DNA from: Fen-178 sp963722575
GTDB taxonomy: Bacteria; Acidobacteriota; Terriglobia; Bryobacterales; Bryobacteraceae
Direction of reading: 5' to 3'
Length of the DNA: 64,000 bases
NCBI GenBank assembly: GCA_963722575.1
Contig: CAVRNR010000004.1
Location: 186,001-250,000, forward strand
Shown here one piece after another: positions 52,148 to 61,659 of the stretch. Position 1 is the first letter of the stretch. Every line of letters starts with the position of its first letter. The notes beneath the pieces are model-generated. The model saw nothing but the letters and a program-made list of their open reading frames with translations, was not told the origin of the DNA and searched no databases. Made by a program: the position numbers and the translations under genes.

Positions 52148-54081
52148 CACTGTGCTCTGGAGGCCCTCTGCTCCTCGCCCCAAATCAGCGGATCGGGGCC
52201 GGAGAGTTGCCGGAATAACCGGTAGTTGGCGCGCGCCTCGCCGGGCTTGCCTTGCTGCTCCGCCAGCAATCCGCGCAGGTAGTAAATGCGCGGGAAATCG
52301 AATGCGGCGAACATGCTCGCGCCGCTGAGGAACGGAATCGGATTGAAACGCAGCAGGGGCGCGGCGTCGTTGGCGCGGCCGGTTTCGAGGCAGGTCCATG
52401 CCAGCAGGACCGGAAGGCTGGGATCGGCCGACGGGTTGGCGCCATCGTACAGTTGCTTCAATAGCAGCGAGGCGGGCTGAAACTGCTTGTCGAGCAGGAG
52501 CGCGTAGGCCAGCGCGAGATCTTTGAGGGAATCCTCGGCGGCGTTGGGGAAGAGCCGCTCCGCGCGCACGGACCACTCCGACGGGGAGGCCGGTGGCTCG
52601 GTGAGGAAGCGCGCCACCATGGCGGCGCCGGCGGAAGAAGGGCCGGCGAGGAGTGCCCCTTTCTGCGCCAGTTGTGCGGCGGCGGTGCGATCACCCATCA
52701 CCAGGCTCCATACGGCGAGTTGGGAATAAGCGCGGGAGGCGATTTCCCGCAGGGGGCCGTTTTCGGCGCCGCGCGCGAAGGCCTCCAGGCGCTGGCAGGC
52801 GGACTTGCGGCGGCCGCTGATCCAAGACCATTCCGCCTGGCGGTATTCGGCGACCGGGTCCTTGGCGGCCTCGCGGGCTTGGATGAACTGCTGGAAGAGG
52901 GTGTCGGCGCCGGCCACGTCGCCGCTCATGAGACGCGCCATGGCGGCCTTCCACAGATCGCCGCCGCTCTCGGAGTTGGGGTTTTTCTTGGCGGCCTGCA
53001 AGTAGAAGCTCTCGGCTTGGGGCAAGCGCCCAGCCAGCAGGTTGACGTCACCCTGCGAATCCAGCGGATTGGCTTCCGCCGGGCGCAGCGCCTGGTAGCG
53101 GCGCAGCGCCTCGAGCGCCGTATCGAGACTGCCTGCATACGCGGCGGCATAACCGAGCTGGTTCAGCGCGCCGGCGTCTTCCGGCTCCACCTGGAGCAGT
53201 CTCCGGTAGGCCTGAACGGCCTGCTGGTATTCGCGGCGGCTCATACAGGATTCGGCGAGCGAATTCCATCCAACGGGATCGTTGGGCTCAAGCGCGACCA
53301 GCGTGGTGAGGGCGCTTTTGCGAGCGGCGGAATCGCCGTGGAGGTTGGCGGTTTCGAGTTCGAGGCGCGCGCGCTCCGCTGGGGGCATGGCGCCGGCGCG
53401 CGACAGCGCCTGGCCGAGCAGAGCGTCGGCGCCGGCGCGGTCCTGCCGCTGGGCATCCAATTCGGCCAGCAGGCGGTAAGGCGGTCCGAAATCGGGGTCG
53501 GCGGCGATGGCTTGTTCGAGGTTCTGCGTGGTGGCGGCAGCGGTGGCCGATTCCTCGGCCGCCATGTACGCCTTCAGCGCGGGCACGCTTTTGGTGCCGT
53601 AGGGCGCCACGCGGGTGGAGATCTGGCGCGCCAGCTCCGAGGCTACGGCGAACACGTCGCCCCCGGCGGCGGAAAACAGCTTGACCATCTTCCCGGTCCG
53701 CGGATCTTCGATGGTGAGCCGCGCCGACAGCCTGCCTCCGCGGACGGAGTACTCCCCGTAGCCCAAGCGGGTAGCGCCGGAAGCGAATGCGAGGGTGCGC
53801 TCGGCGGAGATGCCGGGCACGGAGACCGGGCGCGGTCCGAACACCCGATCCAGACCGTGCAGCCGGTTCGAGGGGATGGCGTAGATGCCCGGCGCGCCGG
53901 CCAATTCGGCGGTGATGACTTCGGAGAAGGCGCGGCCCATCCAGTCGTCGGAAACGCCGGCGCCGAGGTTCTCGAAGCGCAGAATGGCGATGCGTTGGGT
54001 GGCTGGTGCGGGTGGCTGGCGAGCGCAGGCGGCCAGGAGCAAAGCCGCGAGCGGGAGGAACCACCGGAATCTACAGAACAC
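52147..54081 (-). CDS. TPR-repeat lipoprotein with FlgO-like N-terminal domain
   Basis: 644 aa. The N-terminus MFCRFRWFLPLAALLLAACA is a lipoprotein signal with lipobox LAAC. Residues ~30-170 resemble FlgO/TolB-type domains (RIAILRFENLGAGVSDDWMG, SEVITAELAGAPGIYAIPSN). From ~180 there are at least eight TPR-like units (for example DPVGWNSLAESCMSRREYQQAVQAYRRLLQ and NQLGYAAAYAGSLDTALEALRRYQ). It is probably an outer-membrane-anchored assembly or scaffold protein. It overlaps both neighbours, so it belongs to a three- or four-gene unit. Confidence 0.82.
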   Translation of the reverse strand: MFCRFRWFLPLAALLLAACARQPPAPATQRIAILRFENLGAGVSDDWMGRAFSEVITAELAGAPGIYAIPSNRLHGLDRVFGPRPVSVPGISAERTLAFASGATRLGYGEYSVRGGRLSARLTIEDPRTGKMVKLFSAAGGDVFAVASELARQISTRVAPYGTKSVPALKAYMAAEESATAAATTQNLEQAIAADPDFGPPYRLLAELDAQRQDRAGADALLGQALSRAGAMPPAERARLELETANLHGDSAARKSALTTLVALEPNDPVGWNSLAESCMSRREYQQAVQAYRRLLQVEPEDAGALNQLGYAAAYAGSLDTALEALRRYQALRPAEANPLDSQGDVNLLAGRLPQAESFYLQAAKKNPNSESGGDLWKAAMARLMSGDVAGADTLFQQFIQAREAAKDPVAEYRQAEWSWISGRRKSACQRLEAFARGAENGPLREIASRAYSQLAVWSLVMGDRTAAAQLAQKGALLAGPSSAGAAMVARFLTEPPASPSEWSVRAERLFPNAAEDSLKDLALAYALLLDKQFQPASLLLKQLYDGANPSADPSLPVLLAWTCLETGRANDAAPLLRFNPIPFLSGASMFAAFDFPRIYYLRGLLAEQQGKPGEARANYRLFRQLSGPDPLIWGEEQRASRAQ

Positions 54082-54811
54082 GCGGCTCCAGGGCCAGAAG
54101 TTCCTTGAACTCCGGCAGATCGCGCATGGCCTGGAAGGCGGGATCTTCCGCGATCTTCTTCTTATCCTTAAAGCCCTCTTCCAGGGCCTTCCTCAGATAC
54201 TGAAGCGCGAGCTCGTTGCGGCCGGCCTGAGCGTACAACTCGGCCATATTGAAATGGAACTTGGCGCGCTCCTCGACGTTGCGCTCCTCGAGCAGAACGC
54301 CGTAGCTGCTGTGATTCTCGAAGACGTTGGGGTCGAGCTTGAGCGCGGTCTGGTAGGTTTCCATGGCTTCTTTGTATTTTTTTCGGGCGAAATAAGCCGT
54401 GCCCAGGTTGGAGTAAATCGAGGCGGAGTTGGGAGCGTACTTGAGGGCCTTTCGATAATACCGGATGGCTTTCCCGAAGCTTCTCTGGGCGTAGTAAACC
54501 GTGCCCAGGTTGTTGATGGCTTCGGCGTAATCGGGCTTGAGGCGGATGGCCTGCTGGTAGTACTTCCTGGCGTTGTCGAGCTGCTGCATCTGGTGATACG
54601 CGATGCCGATTTTGTTCAAAATGACCGGATTTTTGGACTGATCCTCGCGAAACACGTCGATGGCTTCGCGGTACATCTTACGGGCCATGAAGATGTCGCC
54701 GCGGGTTTCCACGGAAAGAGGCGGGTTCGGGGCTTGGGGCGCCCCCTGGGCGAAAGCGAATGCGGACATCCAGCCTGCCGCAAGTGCGATGGCCAGAGGT
54801 CGGGAAACCAT
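54071..54811 (-). CDS. Secreted TPR-repeat protein
   Basis: 246 aa from ATG 54811 (GGAGG five bases upstream); signal peptide SRPLAIALAAGWMSAFAFAQ. Five TPR units follow: GDIFMARKMYREAIDVFRED, NKIGIAYHQMQQLDNARKYYQQAIRLKP, NNLGTVYYAQRSFGKAIRYYRKALKYAP, SNLGTAYFARKKYKEAMETYQTALKLDP, NMAELYAQAGRNELALQYLRKALEEG. TPRs mediate protein contacts. It overlaps the lipoprotein gene by 11 bases. Confidence 0.85.
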   Translation of the reverse strand: MVSRPLAIALAAGWMSAFAFAQGAPQAPNPPLSVETRGDIFMARKMYREAIDVFREDQSKNPVILNKIGIAYHQMQQLDNARKYYQQAIRLKPDYAEAINNLGTVYYAQRSFGKAIRYYRKALKYAPNSASIYSNLGTAYFARKKYKEAMETYQTALKLDPNVFENHSSYGVLLEERNVEERAKFHFNMAELYAQAGRNELALQYLRKALEEGFKDKKKIAEDPAFQAMRDLPEFKELLALEPRVL

Positions 54812-54826
54812 GAGGGCCTCCAACAC

Positions 54827-57421
54827 CTATTTAAACACATCCAACAGGCGGCGGAAAAAACCTCTCTTCTCTTCTTTCCTGGGCTGCTGCGGCGGTGGCT
54901 GCGATTGGGCGGTGGCGGCATTCGCCCGATTCTGCCGCGCGATGCGGCGCGCCACGGCGGCCTCCGACACTTCTCCTTCCGATCCGGTGGCGCGTGCGGA
55001 ATCGTCGGCGGACGAAGCCGGCTTGGCGGACGAGGGTGTTTCCCATCCGGCCACATTGGTTGCGCCTGGCCGGCCGCCGCCGTGCAGCGGGCAGGCGCCC
55101 ATGGGCTGCGTGCCCACGATGTAAACCTCCGGCCGCTTGACCGGGCAGTAGGGCGTGGCGGGCATTCCGGATTGCGGATCGATATCGATGGAGACAATGC
55201 CATCCGGCGCCTGGAATGGTTTGGCGTCGCGATACTCGCGGTAGGCGAGTGCGCGCTTCATGAACTCGGTCCAGATGGGCGCGGCCGAGTGCGCGCCTTC
55301 CAGGTCGAGCTCTTTGTTGTCGTCGAACCCCACCCACACCACGCACAGCAGTTCGGAAGTGTAGCCGGCGAACCAGCCGTCGTGGGAAGTGCCGGTCTTG
55401 CCGGCCGCCGGGACGTTGAAGCCGGCGGCGCGGACCCCGGCGGCGGTGCCGCTGCGCAGCACCTCTTCCATCAAGTTGGTCATGAGGTAGGCCACGCGCG
55501 GGTCCAGCACCTGCTTGTGTTCGGGCTGGTTCCGATAGACCACCTTGCCATCCTGCGAGCGCACCAGCGAGATGAAGTTGGGCTTGATGTAATCGCCCTG
55601 GTTGGCAAAGATGGTGTAGGCGCCGATGGCTTCGAGCGGGGTAATTTCATACGAGCCCAGAGCCACCGCGGGGGTGGGCTGGATCTTGTAGTTCATGCCG
55701 GCGCGGTTGGCCATTTCGACCACTTTGTCGTAGCCCACCATTTCGGCGAGCTTGACGGTGGCGTTGTTGAGCGAATGCGCCAGCGCTTCGCGCAGAGTGA
55801 CGTTGCCGTGGTATTCGTTCTTGAAATTAGCCGGGGTGTAAGACTTCTGGTCGAACCAGAAGATGGTGGGTTCGTCGAGCACCATGGTGCTGGCCGTGAA
55901 GACGCGCGGCGAGCCATCCACGGCGGTATCGAGGGCGGCGGCGTAGACGAACGGTTTGAAGATGGAGCCGGGCTGGCGCTTGGCCAGCACGTGGTTGAGC
56001 TGGCTCATGCCGTAGTTGCGGCCGCCGGCCAGGGCCTTGACTTCGCCGGTGTGCGGATCGATGGCGACTAGAGCCACCTGCGCCTCGGGAGGGGTCTGGC
56101 CCCGGAAGCGGCGCTGGTGGCGAATCTGCTCGTCCACGTTCTCGATCCCAAGGCGGATGGCTTCCGCCGCCGCGCGCTGCAGGTGCATATCGAGCGTGGT
56201 GTAAATGCGGAAGGCGTTGGACTGGAAGTCGGTGTCCTGGAACCGGGCTTGCAGCGTGTCGTTCACCAGGTCGACGAAATACGGCGCCTCGACCGATTGA
56301 GCGGTGGACTTGGCCACGGTGAGCGGCGCTTGGGAGGCGAGGGTGTAATCGTGTTCGTCGATGAACCCGTTCTGCCGCATCAAACCAAGGACCACGTTGC
56401 GCCGCTCGCGCAAGCGGTCTGGGTGGTGGAACGGGTCGTACAGAGCGGGCCTCTGGATCATGCCGGCGAGCTCGGCGGCCTCGGGCAGAGTGATCTGGCT
56501 GAGATCCTTTCCGAGGTAGGCCTCGGCGGCTTCGCCGAAGCCATGGATGCGGAACGAGCCGCGCCAGCCGAGGTAGATATCGTTGGCGTAATCCTCGAAA
56601 ATCGTTTCCTTGGACAGCTTCTGTTCGAGCTGGAGGGTGATGACCATCTCGGCCAGCTTGCGCGTCCAGCGCTTGCCCGTATCCAGCCAGAACATGCGCG
56701 CGAGCTGCTGGCTGAGGGTGGAGGCGCCCTGGGCGTTGCGGCCTTCCTTCAGGTCGATGTAAGCGGCCTTGACGATGCGGATGGGGTCGAAGCCGGAATG
56801 CTGGAAAAAACGTTTATCTTCGGCCGAGGTAACGGCCTGGACCAGCACCGTGGGGATATCCGCGAACTGGACCATGCGGCGCTTCTCGCGGCTGGGCCCG
56901 GAGACATTGGTGATGAGCTGCGGCTCGAGCCGATACTGGCTGCGGGTGGTGTTGTCCTCGAGCGAAACGATTTGCGAGATCCGGCCGCCGGCGAACTTGA
57001 CGACGCCGGCCTCCTGGTCGAAGTAAGATTCGGGGCCGGGAAAGACTTCAATGGAATTGGGCTCAAGCAGGTAGTAGCCGATGGGATTGCCGCGCGATTC
57101 GTTGTAGCCGCTGCGGCGCAACTCGGCGGCGATCTCGGCCGGAGTGCCGGCGTCGCCCACGGCCACCGATTCCGGGGCGGCGAAAATCTTGGCGGTATTG
57201 GCGAACGGGCCGGCGCGCAGCTTCTCGTCGATGAGCCGCGAATACTTGGCGTAATAGTAGGTGAACGTGCACAGCACCAGGCAAATGAAGAGGGCGACCC
57301 CGATCACCAGGAAGCGGCCTACCGGTCCCAAGAGGAACCGGGCGAGGCCCGCGCCTTGGGGGACCCGGACCTTCATCTCTTTCTGGGGCGCTCGTTTCGG
57401 CACTACATCCAATTCTCGCAT
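54827..57421 (-). CDS. Bifunctional penicillin-binding protein (class A, PBP1-type)
   Basis: 864 aa. One membrane segment (FLVIGVALFICLVLCTFTYYYA, about 37-60). A domain resembling UB2H (about 65-165) precedes the GT51 transglycosylase: AVTSAEDKRFFQHSGFDPIR (catalytic Glu) and QGASTLSQQLARMFWLD. The transpeptidase has KRQPGSIFKPFVYAAALDT (SxxK), HSLNNATVKLAEMVGYD (SxN) and AGKTGTSHDGWFAGYT (KTGT). It polymerises and cross-links glycan strands. The C-terminal ~100 residues are low-complexity. It is followed closely by the TPR gene. Confidence 0.93.
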   Translation of the reverse strand: MRELDVVPKRAPQKEMKVRVPQGAGLARFLLGPVGRFLVIGVALFICLVLCTFTYYYAKYSRLIDEKLRAGPFANTAKIFAAPESVAVGDAGTPAEIAAELRRSGYNESRGNPIGYYLLEPNSIEVFPGPESYFDQEAGVVKFAGGRISQIVSLEDNTTRSQYRLEPQLITNVSGPSREKRRMVQFADIPTVLVQAVTSAEDKRFFQHSGFDPIRIVKAAYIDLKEGRNAQGASTLSQQLARMFWLDTGKRWTRKLAEMVITLQLEQKLSKETIFEDYANDIYLGWRGSFRIHGFGEAAEAYLGKDLSQITLPEAAELAGMIQRPALYDPFHHPDRLRERRNVVLGLMRQNGFIDEHDYTLASQAPLTVAKSTAQSVEAPYFVDLVNDTLQARFQDTDFQSNAFRIYTTLDMHLQRAAAEAIRLGIENVDEQIRHQRRFRGQTPPEAQVALVAIDPHTGEVKALAGGRNYGMSQLNHVLAKRQPGSIFKPFVYAAALDTAVDGSPRVFTASTMVLDEPTIFWFDQKSYTPANFKNEYHGNVTLREALAHSLNNATVKLAEMVGYDKVVEMANRAGMNYKIQPTPAVALGSYEITPLEAIGAYTIFANQGDYIKPNFISLVRSQDGKVVYRNQPEHKQVLDPRVAYLMTNLMEEVLRSGTAAGVRAAGFNVPAAGKTGTSHDGWFAGYTSELLCVVWVGFDDNKELDLEGAHSAAPIWTEFMKRALAYREYRDAKPFQAPDGIVSIDIDPQSGMPATPYCPVKRPEVYIVGTQPMGACPLHGGGRPGATNVAGWETPSSAKPASSADDSARATGSEGEVSEAAVARRIARQNRANAATAQSQPPPQQPRKEEKRGFFRRLLDVFK

Positions 57422-57471
57422 GTGATGGGGTTCGAGCGAAGCGGCCCCCGCGCGCGATCCGTCGGAGGGTG

Positions 57472-58024
57472 CTACCGCAGCCGCAGACTATTGCTCACCA
57501 CCGTCACGCTCGAAAGCGCCATGGCGGCCGACGCCACCATCGGGGAGAGCAGGCCCAAAGCCGCGATCGGGATTCCCAGCGTGTTGTAGGCGAAGGCCCA
57601 GAAGAGGTTCTGGCGGATGATCCGCATCGTCCGCCGCCCCAGTTCAATCGCTTCCGCCACCCCGTTCAGATCGTCCCGCATGAGCGTGATGCCGCCGGCT
57701 TCCATGGCGATGTCGGCGCCCGACGCCATGGCCAGCCCCAAATCGGCCTGCGCCAGAGCGGGCGCGTCGTTGATGCCGTCGCCCACCATGGCCACGCGCT
57801 TGCCCGCGGCTTGCAGCTTTTTCACTTCCGCGGCCTTCTGGTCCGGCAGCACCTCGGCCAGCACGCGATCGATGCCGGCCTCGCGCGCCACGGCTTCCGC
57901 GACCGCGCGCTTATCGCCGGTGATCATCCAGACTTCCAGACCCGCCTCGCGCAAGCGCCGCACGGCCGCGGCGGCTTCCGGCTTGATGGTGTCGGCGATT
58001 TCGATGGCGCCCGCCGGCGCGCCG
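57472..58024 (-). pseudogene. Duplicated 3' end of copA
   Basis: This 553-base segment matches 59237-59789 (the 3' end of copA) with few differences. It encodes ~183 codons of the ATPase C-terminus: TIKPEAAAAVRRLREAGLEV, VWMITGDKRAVAEAVAREAG, GDGINDAPALAQADLGLAMA and the last membrane helices. The actuator, HMA and phosphorylation regions are missing. A short initiation at 57963 would give a 163-aa protein, but nothing suggests it functions. It lies in direct orientation to copA. Confidence 0.85.
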
Positions 58025-58108
58025 CTTTCGGCTTTTCCGGCGATAGCCGCGGGGCGTGTGGTGATTGGCTCGCAGGACGGGCGGTTGTACTGCTTCGGGC
58101 AAGAGTGA
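58025..58108 (+). pseudogene. C-terminal remnant of a PQQ/BamB-like beta-propeller gene
   Basis: 27 codons LSAFPAIAAGRVVIGSQDGR LYCFGQE and a stop, starting exactly where the copA copy ends. GRVVIGSQDGRLYCF is the classic last-blade motif of PQQ-like propellers. The rest of the gene is missing on the copA-copy side. Confidence 0.6.
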
Positions 58109-58137
58109 GTGCGCCCGCACGAGCGCCGGGCTAAGAT

Positions 58138-59229
58138 ATGACCATGCCTTCCTCGAGGCGAATCGGGATTGCCATCATGCTTGCCGGCGGGGCCCTGTAT
58201 CTCGGTTCCATGTATTGGCTGGAGACTCGGAAACTGATCGCTCTGGATGTGCCCGTCTCACTGTCGCGTGGCCACATCAGGACGGAAGAGTTCAGTATCA
58301 ATCTGGATTCCGGCTACTACATTGAAATTGAGGTCGAGGAGACGCCGTCTCTCGGCAATCTCGAGTGCCTGATGTGGGGGTGTTATGAGACACCCGCTAT
58401 TCTCAAGGCGCGATGGGCCTTGTCCCGTGCCGGGCAAGTCGAGTTATCGGGAAGCAGCGATGACGTAAACGGAGGCTCCGGCAACGTGGGCACAGTGGGA
58501 CGCAAAGTGGGTTACTTCAGGTCCTCCGGAGGGCGATACAAACTTGATGTCGATGTGCTCTCTGACACCAGCTTTCTAAACACGGGCAATCCTAGGCTAA
58601 AGGTTGAGTCAGATGGAGAAGGCCATTATCTTATCCACCGATTATATGTCGAACTGCCTATTGTTTCTTGGATGTTGGTACTCATTGGTGGAACTTTGTT
58701 TTGGCGCTCGAAGCAGAACGTTGAGCAATCGACCGCTCTCGAAATATCTGTAGCTCCGCGCACCGGCTATCAACGCCCAAACTCTCTTCGAAAGTTTCCG
58801 GGAAGACCACTCTTTTCGGGGCTGCCGCCGTATGGTATTACCGCAACACTTGCGTTGCTGCTGCTTGTGGGAATCTCCGTTTCTGTGACGATCAAGCCTC
58901 CTTCCAAGGGAATCCGAGTGTTCACATCCAGCCGGAGCCTTAGGACACCAAAGAACGACCAAAGGATTAAGCCCCTGGTACTCCGAATCGATAAGGAGAA
59001 CCGCTGGTTCTTAGACGGTAAAGCTATCTTGCCCGAAGACTTCTCTGGGATCTTGAAGGAAGCGCTTAGCCGCCGCCCCGATTGGCTTGTGTACCTCGAC
59101 GCAGACCCAAACCTGCCTTTTGGCGTACCCGCACAAGCCATGGATATGATTCAGGGGCTATACGCAAGAACCATCCTCGTGACGCCCGGCATCGAGAAGG
59201 ATTGTTGCACCGGAACCGGCAGCCAATGA
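58138..59229 (+). CDS. Membrane protein with C-terminal ExbD/TolR-like domain
   Basis: 363 aa. A hydrophobic segment near the N-terminus (RIGIAIMLAGGALYLGSMYW), a beta-rich domain (about 35-170), a second segment (ELPIVSWMLVLIGGTLFW, about 175-192) and a third (ITATLALLLLVGISVSVTI, about 240-260). The last ~100 residues read VLRIDKENRWFLDGKAILPE, then EALSRRPDWLVYLDADPNLPFGVPAQAMDMI, the pattern of the ExbD/TolR periplasmic domain. I know no family with this arrangement. GC is visibly lower than in its neighbours, and the gene lies between the two copA repeats. ATG 58138 or 58144. Confidence 0.75.
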   Translation: MTMPSSRRIGIAIMLAGGALYLGSMYWLETRKLIALDVPVSLSRGHIRTEEFSINLDSGYYIEIEVEETPSLGNLECLMWGCYETPAILKARWALSRAGQVELSGSSDDVNGGSGNVGTVGRKVGYFRSSGGRYKLDVDVLSDTSFLNTGNPRLKVESDGEGHYLIHRLYVELPIVSWMLVLIGGTLFWRSKQNVEQSTALEISVAPRTGYQRPNSLRKFPGRPLFSGLPPYGITATLALLLLVGISVSVTIKPPSKGIRVFTSSRSLRTPKNDQRIKPLVLRIDKENRWFLDGKAILPEDFSGILKEALSRRPDWLVYLDADPNLPFGVPAQAMDMIQGLYARTILVTPGIEKDCCTGTGSQ

Positions 59230-59236
59230 TCCGCCC

Positions 59237-61276
59237 CTACCGCAGCCGCAGGCTGTTGGTCACCACCGTCACGCTCGAAAGCGCCATGGCGGCCGACGCC
59301 ACCATCGGGGAGAGCAGGCCCAAAGCCGCGACGGGGATTCCCAGCGTGTTGTAGGCGAAGGCCCAGAAGAGGTTCTGGCGGATGATCCGCATGGTACGGC
59401 GCCCCAGTTCCATCGCTTCGGCCACGCCGTTCAGATCGTCCCGCATGAGGATGATGCCGCCGGCCTCCATGGCGATGTCGGCGCCCGACGCCATGGCCAG
59501 CCCCAAATCGGCTTGCGCCAGCGCGGGGGCGTCGTTGATGCCGTCGCCCACCATGGCCACGCGCTTGCCCGCGGCTTGCAGCTTTTTCACTTCCGCGGCC
59601 TTCTGGTCCGGCAGCACCTCGGTCAGCACGCGGTCGATGCCGGCCTCGCGCGCCATGGTTTCGGCGACCGCGCGCTTATCGCCGGTGATCATCCAGACTT
59701 CCAGGCCCGCATCGCGCAAGCGGCGCACGGCTTGCGCGGCTTCCGGCTTGATGGTGTCGGCGATTTCGATGGCGCCGGCCGGTGCGCCGTCGATCTCGAC
59801 GCTGGCTCCCGGTCTGCCGATGGCGACGTCATGCCCCGCCACGCGCGCGCGGACGCCATGGCCGGCCAGCGCCGAAAACCCGGTGGCCTCCTCCAGCGCG
59901 AGGCCGCGTTCGGCGGCCGCTTCCACGATGGCCTTGCCCAGCGGATGTTCGGAATAGCGCTCGGCCGAAGCCGCCAGCCGCAACAATTCGCTCTCCGTGC
60001 GGCCGGGGGCGGGGTCGACCGCCGTCACCCGCGGCTTGCCACGCGTGATGGTCCCGGTTTTATCCAGCACGATGGTATCGATGCGGCACGCCATTTCCAG
60101 GGCCTCGCCGCTTTTGATCAGGATTCCCCGCTCGGCGCCGCGCCCCGTTCCCACCATGATGGCGGTGGGCGTGGCCAGGCCCAATGCGCACGGGCAGGCG
60201 ACGATCAGCACCGCTACCGCATTGATCATGGCGGCCGCCAACGGCGCGAAGAACAGCCAGACGGCGAACGTGAGCAGCGCCGCCAGCAAAACGCCCACCG
60301 TGAAATAGCCGCTCACCACGTCGGCCAGCCGCGCCACCGGGGCGCGCGAGCCTTGCGCCTGCTTCACCATCTCGATCATCTGCTGCAACACGGTGCCGCG
60401 GCCGGCCTTCTTCACCTGGAACTGGAAACCGCCGGAGAGGTTCATGGTGCCGGCAAACACGGCGGCGCCGGCCTGCTTGTCCACGGGCATGCTCTCACCG
60501 GTCAGCATGGATTCGTCCACCGCCGATTCGCCGCTCTCGACCGTGCCATCCACGGGGATGCGCTCGCCGGGCCGCACCACCACCACGTCGCCGGCGCGCA
60601 CCTCTTCCACCGGCACCTCCACTTCGGCGCCCGCGCGAACGACGCGCGCCGCGGCGGGTTGCAGATCCATCAGGCGGCGGATAGCCGCGCCGGCCTGGCT
60701 GCGCGCGCGGGCTTCCAGGGTGCGGCCCAGCAGGATCAGCGTGATGATGACCGCCGCGGCTTCGTAGTACACCTCGTGCCCGCCGCGGAGTGTTTCCCAC
60801 AGCGAGTACAGGAACGCCGCGCCGGTGCCCAGCGCAATCAGCGAGTTCATGTTGGCCGAGAAGTGGCGGAGCGCGCGCCAGGCCGCCACGTAGAAGGGCG
60901 CGCCGGAGTAGAAGACCACCGGCGTCGTGAGGGCGAGCTGCACCCACGGCCAGCGATGGGACATGCCCAGCGCCACCACCGGCGCCGCGAAGATGGCGGC
61001 CACCAGCAATCTCTTCCGGTAGGCCGGCTCCGCGGCGTCCGGCCGCATTTCGGTTTTGGGCACGCCGTAACCCAGGTCCTCAATGGCCGCGATGAAATCC
61101 GCAACCTGAACACGGTCGGAATGGTACTCGATGGTGGCCGTGTTGGTGGCCAGGTTCACGCGGGCGCGCTCCACCCCGGCCGTGTCCGCGAGAGTCCGCT
61201 CGATGGTGCGCGCGCACGAGGCGCACGTCATTCCGGAAACCGGAAGATCCACTCGTTCTGGCGCTGCCACGCTCAT
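59237..61276 (-). CDS. copA: Copper-translocating P-type ATPase
   Basis: 679 aa. One HMA domain at the N-terminus (VSGMTCASCARTIERTLAD). Transmembrane metal site VACPCALGLATPTAIMVGTG (CPC). Phosphorylation motif LDKTGTITRGKP, hinge VGDGINDAPALAQADLG and ATP-domain HGVRARVAGHDVAIGRPG. It exports Cu(I) (or Ag) from the cytoplasm. It overlaps the small HMA gene by four bases; together they equal a two-HMA CopA split in two. Its 3' 553 bases are duplicated at 57472-58024. Confidence 0.93.
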   Translation of the reverse strand: MSVAAPERVDLPVSGMTCASCARTIERTLADTAGVERARVNLATNTATIEYHSDRVQVADFIAAIEDLGYGVPKTEMRPDAAEPAYRKRLLVAAIFAAPVVALGMSHRWPWVQLALTTPVVFYSGAPFYVAAWRALRHFSANMNSLIALGTGAAFLYSLWETLRGGHEVYYEAAAVIITLILLGRTLEARARSQAGAAIRRLMDLQPAAARVVRAGAEVEVPVEEVRAGDVVVVRPGERIPVDGTVESGESAVDESMLTGESMPVDKQAGAAVFAGTMNLSGGFQFQVKKAGRGTVLQQMIEMVKQAQGSRAPVARLADVVSGYFTVGVLLAALLTFAVWLFFAPLAAAMINAVAVLIVACPCALGLATPTAIMVGTGRGAERGILIKSGEALEMACRIDTIVLDKTGTITRGKPRVTAVDPAPGRTESELLRLAASAERYSEHPLGKAIVEAAAERGLALEEATGFSALAGHGVRARVAGHDVAIGRPGASVEIDGAPAGAIEIADTIKPEAAQAVRRLRDAGLEVWMITGDKRAVAETMAREAGIDRVLTEVLPDQKAAEVKKLQAAGKRVAMVGDGINDAPALAQADLGLAMASGADIAMEAGGIILMRDDLNGVAEAMELGRRTMRIIRQNLFWAFAYNTLGIPVAALGLLSPMVASAAMALSSVTVVTNSLRLR

Positions 61277-61488
61277 GCCGGCACTTCGTAGCCCAGCGAG
61301 CGCACGGCGCTGGCGAGCGTCGCGGGTTCCACCATGTCCGTGTCATATTCCACGGTGGCCGTGGCGGCCTGAAGATCGACGGCGGCCTTCGTTACTCCTA
61401 GCGTGGCGGCCAGCCGGCGCTCCACGCTGCGCGCGCAATTGGCGCAGGTCATTCCCCGCACGGGGAGACTGAGAATTTGAGTTGCCAT
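61273..61488 (-). CDS. copZ: Small HMA copper chaperone (CopZ-like)
   Basis: 71 aa (MATQILSLPVRGMTCANCAR). One heavy-metal-associated domain with the CxxC copper site in GMTCANC, length and shape like CopZ. Stop and copA start overlap by four bases, so they are made together. Its upstream region shows no clear Shine-Dalgarno, so translation may start by another route. Confidence 0.9.
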   Translation of the reverse strand: MATQILSLPVRGMTCANCARSVERRLAATLGVTKAAVDLQAATATVEYDTDMVEPATLASAVRSLGYEVPA

Positions 61489-61659
61489 ACATATATGATG
61501 ACATCTATTGCCGGAGGCTAACCGTTTGGTTTCACTCGGATGGGCAATGCGTTACACGTGCCGTTTGGTGCAGTTTTAGCGCGAATCCTCCAAGTATTGT
61601 CCAAACGGAAACCGAGACGGCGAGATGGTTGCGCGGTGGTTGCAGGAGCAGCCCCAACA

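Noticed and set aside
53885..56071. 728-codon plus-strand open frame
   Set aside because: Antisense to the TPR and PBP genes; composition is typical of antisense frames in GC-rich DNA.
57472..57963. Functional 163-aa protein from the copA copy
   Set aside because: It lacks the phosphorylation site and most domains; the segment is a duplicated gene end.
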